Of a stretch of 64,000 nucleotides of DNA, positions 62,282 through 64,000 are shown piece by piece. A model generated the notes under the pieces. The model worked only from the letters and a program-made list of their open reading frames with translations, was not told where the DNA came from and searched no databases. Each line of letters begins with the position of its first letter. The stretch's first letter is position 1. The translations under genes and the position numbers were made by a program. This stretch comes from an uncultured bacterium (GTDB taxonomy: Bacteria; Bacteroidota; Ignavibacteria; UBA10030; BY39). Where the stretch lies: assembly GCA_937967455.1 (NCBI GenBank), contig CALCJK010000001.1, positions 62,001 to 126,000 on the forward strand, written 5' to 3'.

Positions 62282-62322
62282 GGTCAGATAATATGAGTAT
62301 TTAAGTTACTCTTTTCCTGACC
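62282..62322 (-). promoter_or_regulatory. imperfect hairpin in the rplW-rplB intergenic gap
   Basis: Nested inverted repeats GGTCAG...CTGACC and GAGTA...TACTC in a 70-nt non-coding gap. Confidence 0.45.
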
Positions 62323-62335
62323 CGCAAAGAATGGA

Positions 62336-62629
62336 TTATATATTTTCAAAGAATTCTATCTTATCACCTTCTTTAAGTGTTACGATAGCTTTTTTCCATT
62401 GTGCGGTTCTGCCTGTAAAGCGCCCGCGGCGGGTCAATTGAGTTTTCTGTTTTCCTTTATAATTAATTGTTCTTACGCTTAATACTTTTACATTAAACTT
62501 TTTTTCGATTGCTTTTTGTATTTCAATTTTATTAGCATTTCTTTCAACTTCAAAAGCATATTGCCTTTTTGCTTCTAGCTCTGTCATCTTTTCAGTAACT
62601 ATTGGTCTGAATATTATCGTAGTATTCAT
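62336..62629 (-). CDS. rplW: 50S ribosomal protein L23
   Basis: '[45 protein letters not shown]'. Confidence 0.97.
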   Translation of the reverse strand: MNTTIIFRPIVTEKMTELEAKRQYAFEVERNANKIEIQKAIEKKFNVKVLSVRTINYKGKQKTQLTRRGRFTGRTAQWKKAIVTLKEGDKIEFFENI

Positions 62630-62644
62630 AAAATTCTCTTTGTA

Positions 62645-63268
62645 TTAAAAAGTTTTTTGCAATTCTTCAACAGCACTTTTCTGGAATAATAAAACTTTAT
62701 TATTCATAATATCATATGTTGATACTTTATTTGCTTCGATTATATTGAGATTTGGAATATTTCTTGAAGCAAGATAAAGTTTTTTATCTGTTTGTGGAAC
62801 TATAAATAATGTTTTTTTACTTTCAAGTTTTAGAGCTTTTAATATAGAGAACATATTTTTAGTTTTAGGTTCTTCGAATGTGAAATCTTCAACGATTTTT
62901 ATATCAGATTCCTTAGCTCTATAACTTAGAGCGGATTTTCTGGCTAACTTTTTTACTTTTTCTGGAAGAGAAATTGAATAATCTCTTGGAACTGGTCCAA
63001 AAATTGTCCCTCCACCTTTCCAGAGTGGAGATCTGAAACTACCAACTCGAGCTCTACCAGTATGTTTTTGTCTCCAGGGTTTTTTGCCAGTACCACTAAC
63101 TTCTGCTCTAGTTTTTGTTTTATGTGTGCCTTGCCTTTGATTTGCAAGATAAGCACGAACAGCTAAATAAATAGCATGATCATTTGGTTCAATTCCAAAA
63201 ACACTAGGATCGAGTGTAATTTTTTCGCCACTCGGAGTTCCATCTTTTTTGTAAACTTCAAGTTCCAT
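62645..63268 (-). CDS. rplD: 50S ribosomal protein L4
   Basis: 'GTHKTKTRAEVSGTGKKPWRQKHTGRARVGSFRSPLWKGGGTIFGPVPRDY'. Confidence 0.98.
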   Translation of the reverse strand: MELEVYKKDGTPSGEKITLDPSVFGIEPNDHAIYLAVRAYLANQRQGTHKTKTRAEVSGTGKKPWRQKHTGRARVGSFRSPLWKGGGTIFGPVPRDYSISLPEKVKKLARKSALSYRAKESDIKIVEDFTFEEPKTKNMFSILKALKLESKKTLFIVPQTDKKLYLASRNIPNLNIIEANKVSTYDIMNNKVLLFQKSAVEELQKTF

Positions 63269-63270
63269 TT

Positions 63271-63900
63271 TTATTTAGATTCTTTATGAATTTCTAAGTA
63301 ACAGTTAATATGACCAGGAACAGAACCTTTAACAAGTAAAAGGTTAGATTCCGGAATTACCTGAACAACTTTCAAATTTTTGATTGTTGTTCGTTTATTG
63401 CCCATACGTCCAGCCATTCGCTGACCTTTGAATACTCTAGATGGATAAGAACTACCTCCAATCGAACCAGGTGCTCTTACACGATCACTTTGGCCATGAG
63501 TCGTAGAACCGCCGCCAAAATGATGTCTTTTTACAACACCTTGAAAACCTCTTCCTTTGGAATTGCCTGAAACTGATACGATATCTCCTTTGGAGAAAAT
63601 ATTTTCCACTTTAATAACATCACCCAATTTAAAGTTAGAGATATCGAATCCTTTAAATTCACGCAATACCTTTTTTGGAGTAATTCCAGCTCTTTCAAAG
63701 TGTCCTTTTAGAGGTTTAGTAACATTCTTTGCCTTTTTATCTTCAAATCCTAACTGAATTGCGTTATATCCATCTTTCTCTGCAGTTTTGATTTGAGTTA
63801 TAAAACAAGGACCAGCTTCGATTATAGTGCATGGAATAACTTCACCATGTTCATCAAAAATACTTGTCATTCCTATTTTTTTACCTAATATTCCAGTCAT
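63271..63900 (-). CDS. rplC: 50S ribosomal protein L3
   Basis: '[36 protein letters not shown]', '[52 protein letters not shown]'. Confidence 0.98.
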   Translation of the reverse strand: MTGILGKKIGMTSIFDEHGEVIPCTIIEAGPCFITQIKTAEKDGYNAIQLGFEDKKAKNVTKPLKGHFERAGITPKKVLREFKGFDISNFKLGDVIKVENIFSKGDIVSVSGNSKGRGFQGVVKRHHFGGGSTTHGQSDRVRAPGSIGGSSYPSRVFKGQRMAGRMGNKRTTIKNLKVVQVIPESNLLLVKGSVPGHINCYLEIHKESK

Positions 63901-63940
63901 TTTTTATCAGATGAATTTATTTTAAAATTTTCTTTAAGAA

Positions 63941-64000
63941 TTACACTTTAATTTCCACTTCGACTCCAGCTGGTAGCTCAAGTTTCATCAATGATTCAAC
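63941..64000 (-). CDS. rpsJ: 30S ribosomal protein S10, C-terminus (partial at window edge)
   Basis: Hand translation of the minus strand: VESLMKLELPAGVEVEIKV*, the conserved S10 C-terminus. Confidence 0.92.
   Translation of the reverse strand, partial: VESLMKLELPAGVEVEIKV

Overview
The window is a low-GC bacterial chromosome segment coded almost entirely on the minus strand. Gene content suggests the Bacteroidetes/Chlorobi/Ignavibacteria neighbourhood, but this is inferred from protein families and gene order, not from a marker search. About 0-28 kb holds housekeeping genes (radA, nadK, leuS, an EF-G-like gene, HU, sppA, rdgB) and a few LPS/envelope genes. These include a GT2 glycosyltransferase that appears internally deleted and split. 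About 28-49 kb holds a repeated envelope/secretion island: two complete modules of TonB-dependent receptor, giant secreted protein with a T9SS-like C-terminus, and PorV/PorQ-like barrel, followed by a third scrambled module with ssb inside it. About 49-64 kb is the S10-spc-alpha ribosomal protein supercluster, from the 3' end of rpsJ through rplQ. A tRNA-Gln(UUG) gene sits co-directionally between rplR and rpsE. Items missing from the supplied ORF track but read from the sequence: rpmJ, a 31-aa COX24/AURKAIP1-like basic protein, the N-terminal fragment of the split GT2, the partial rpsJ, a partial CDS at the left edge, the tRNA, and several terminator hairpins. The best candidates for something new are the receptor/exoprotein/PorV module with apparent one-to-one pairing of cargo and PorV-like protein, the tRNA inside the spc operon, and a terminator hairpin that overlaps the start codon of the next gene. 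No database search was possible; product names come from recognition of family motifs.
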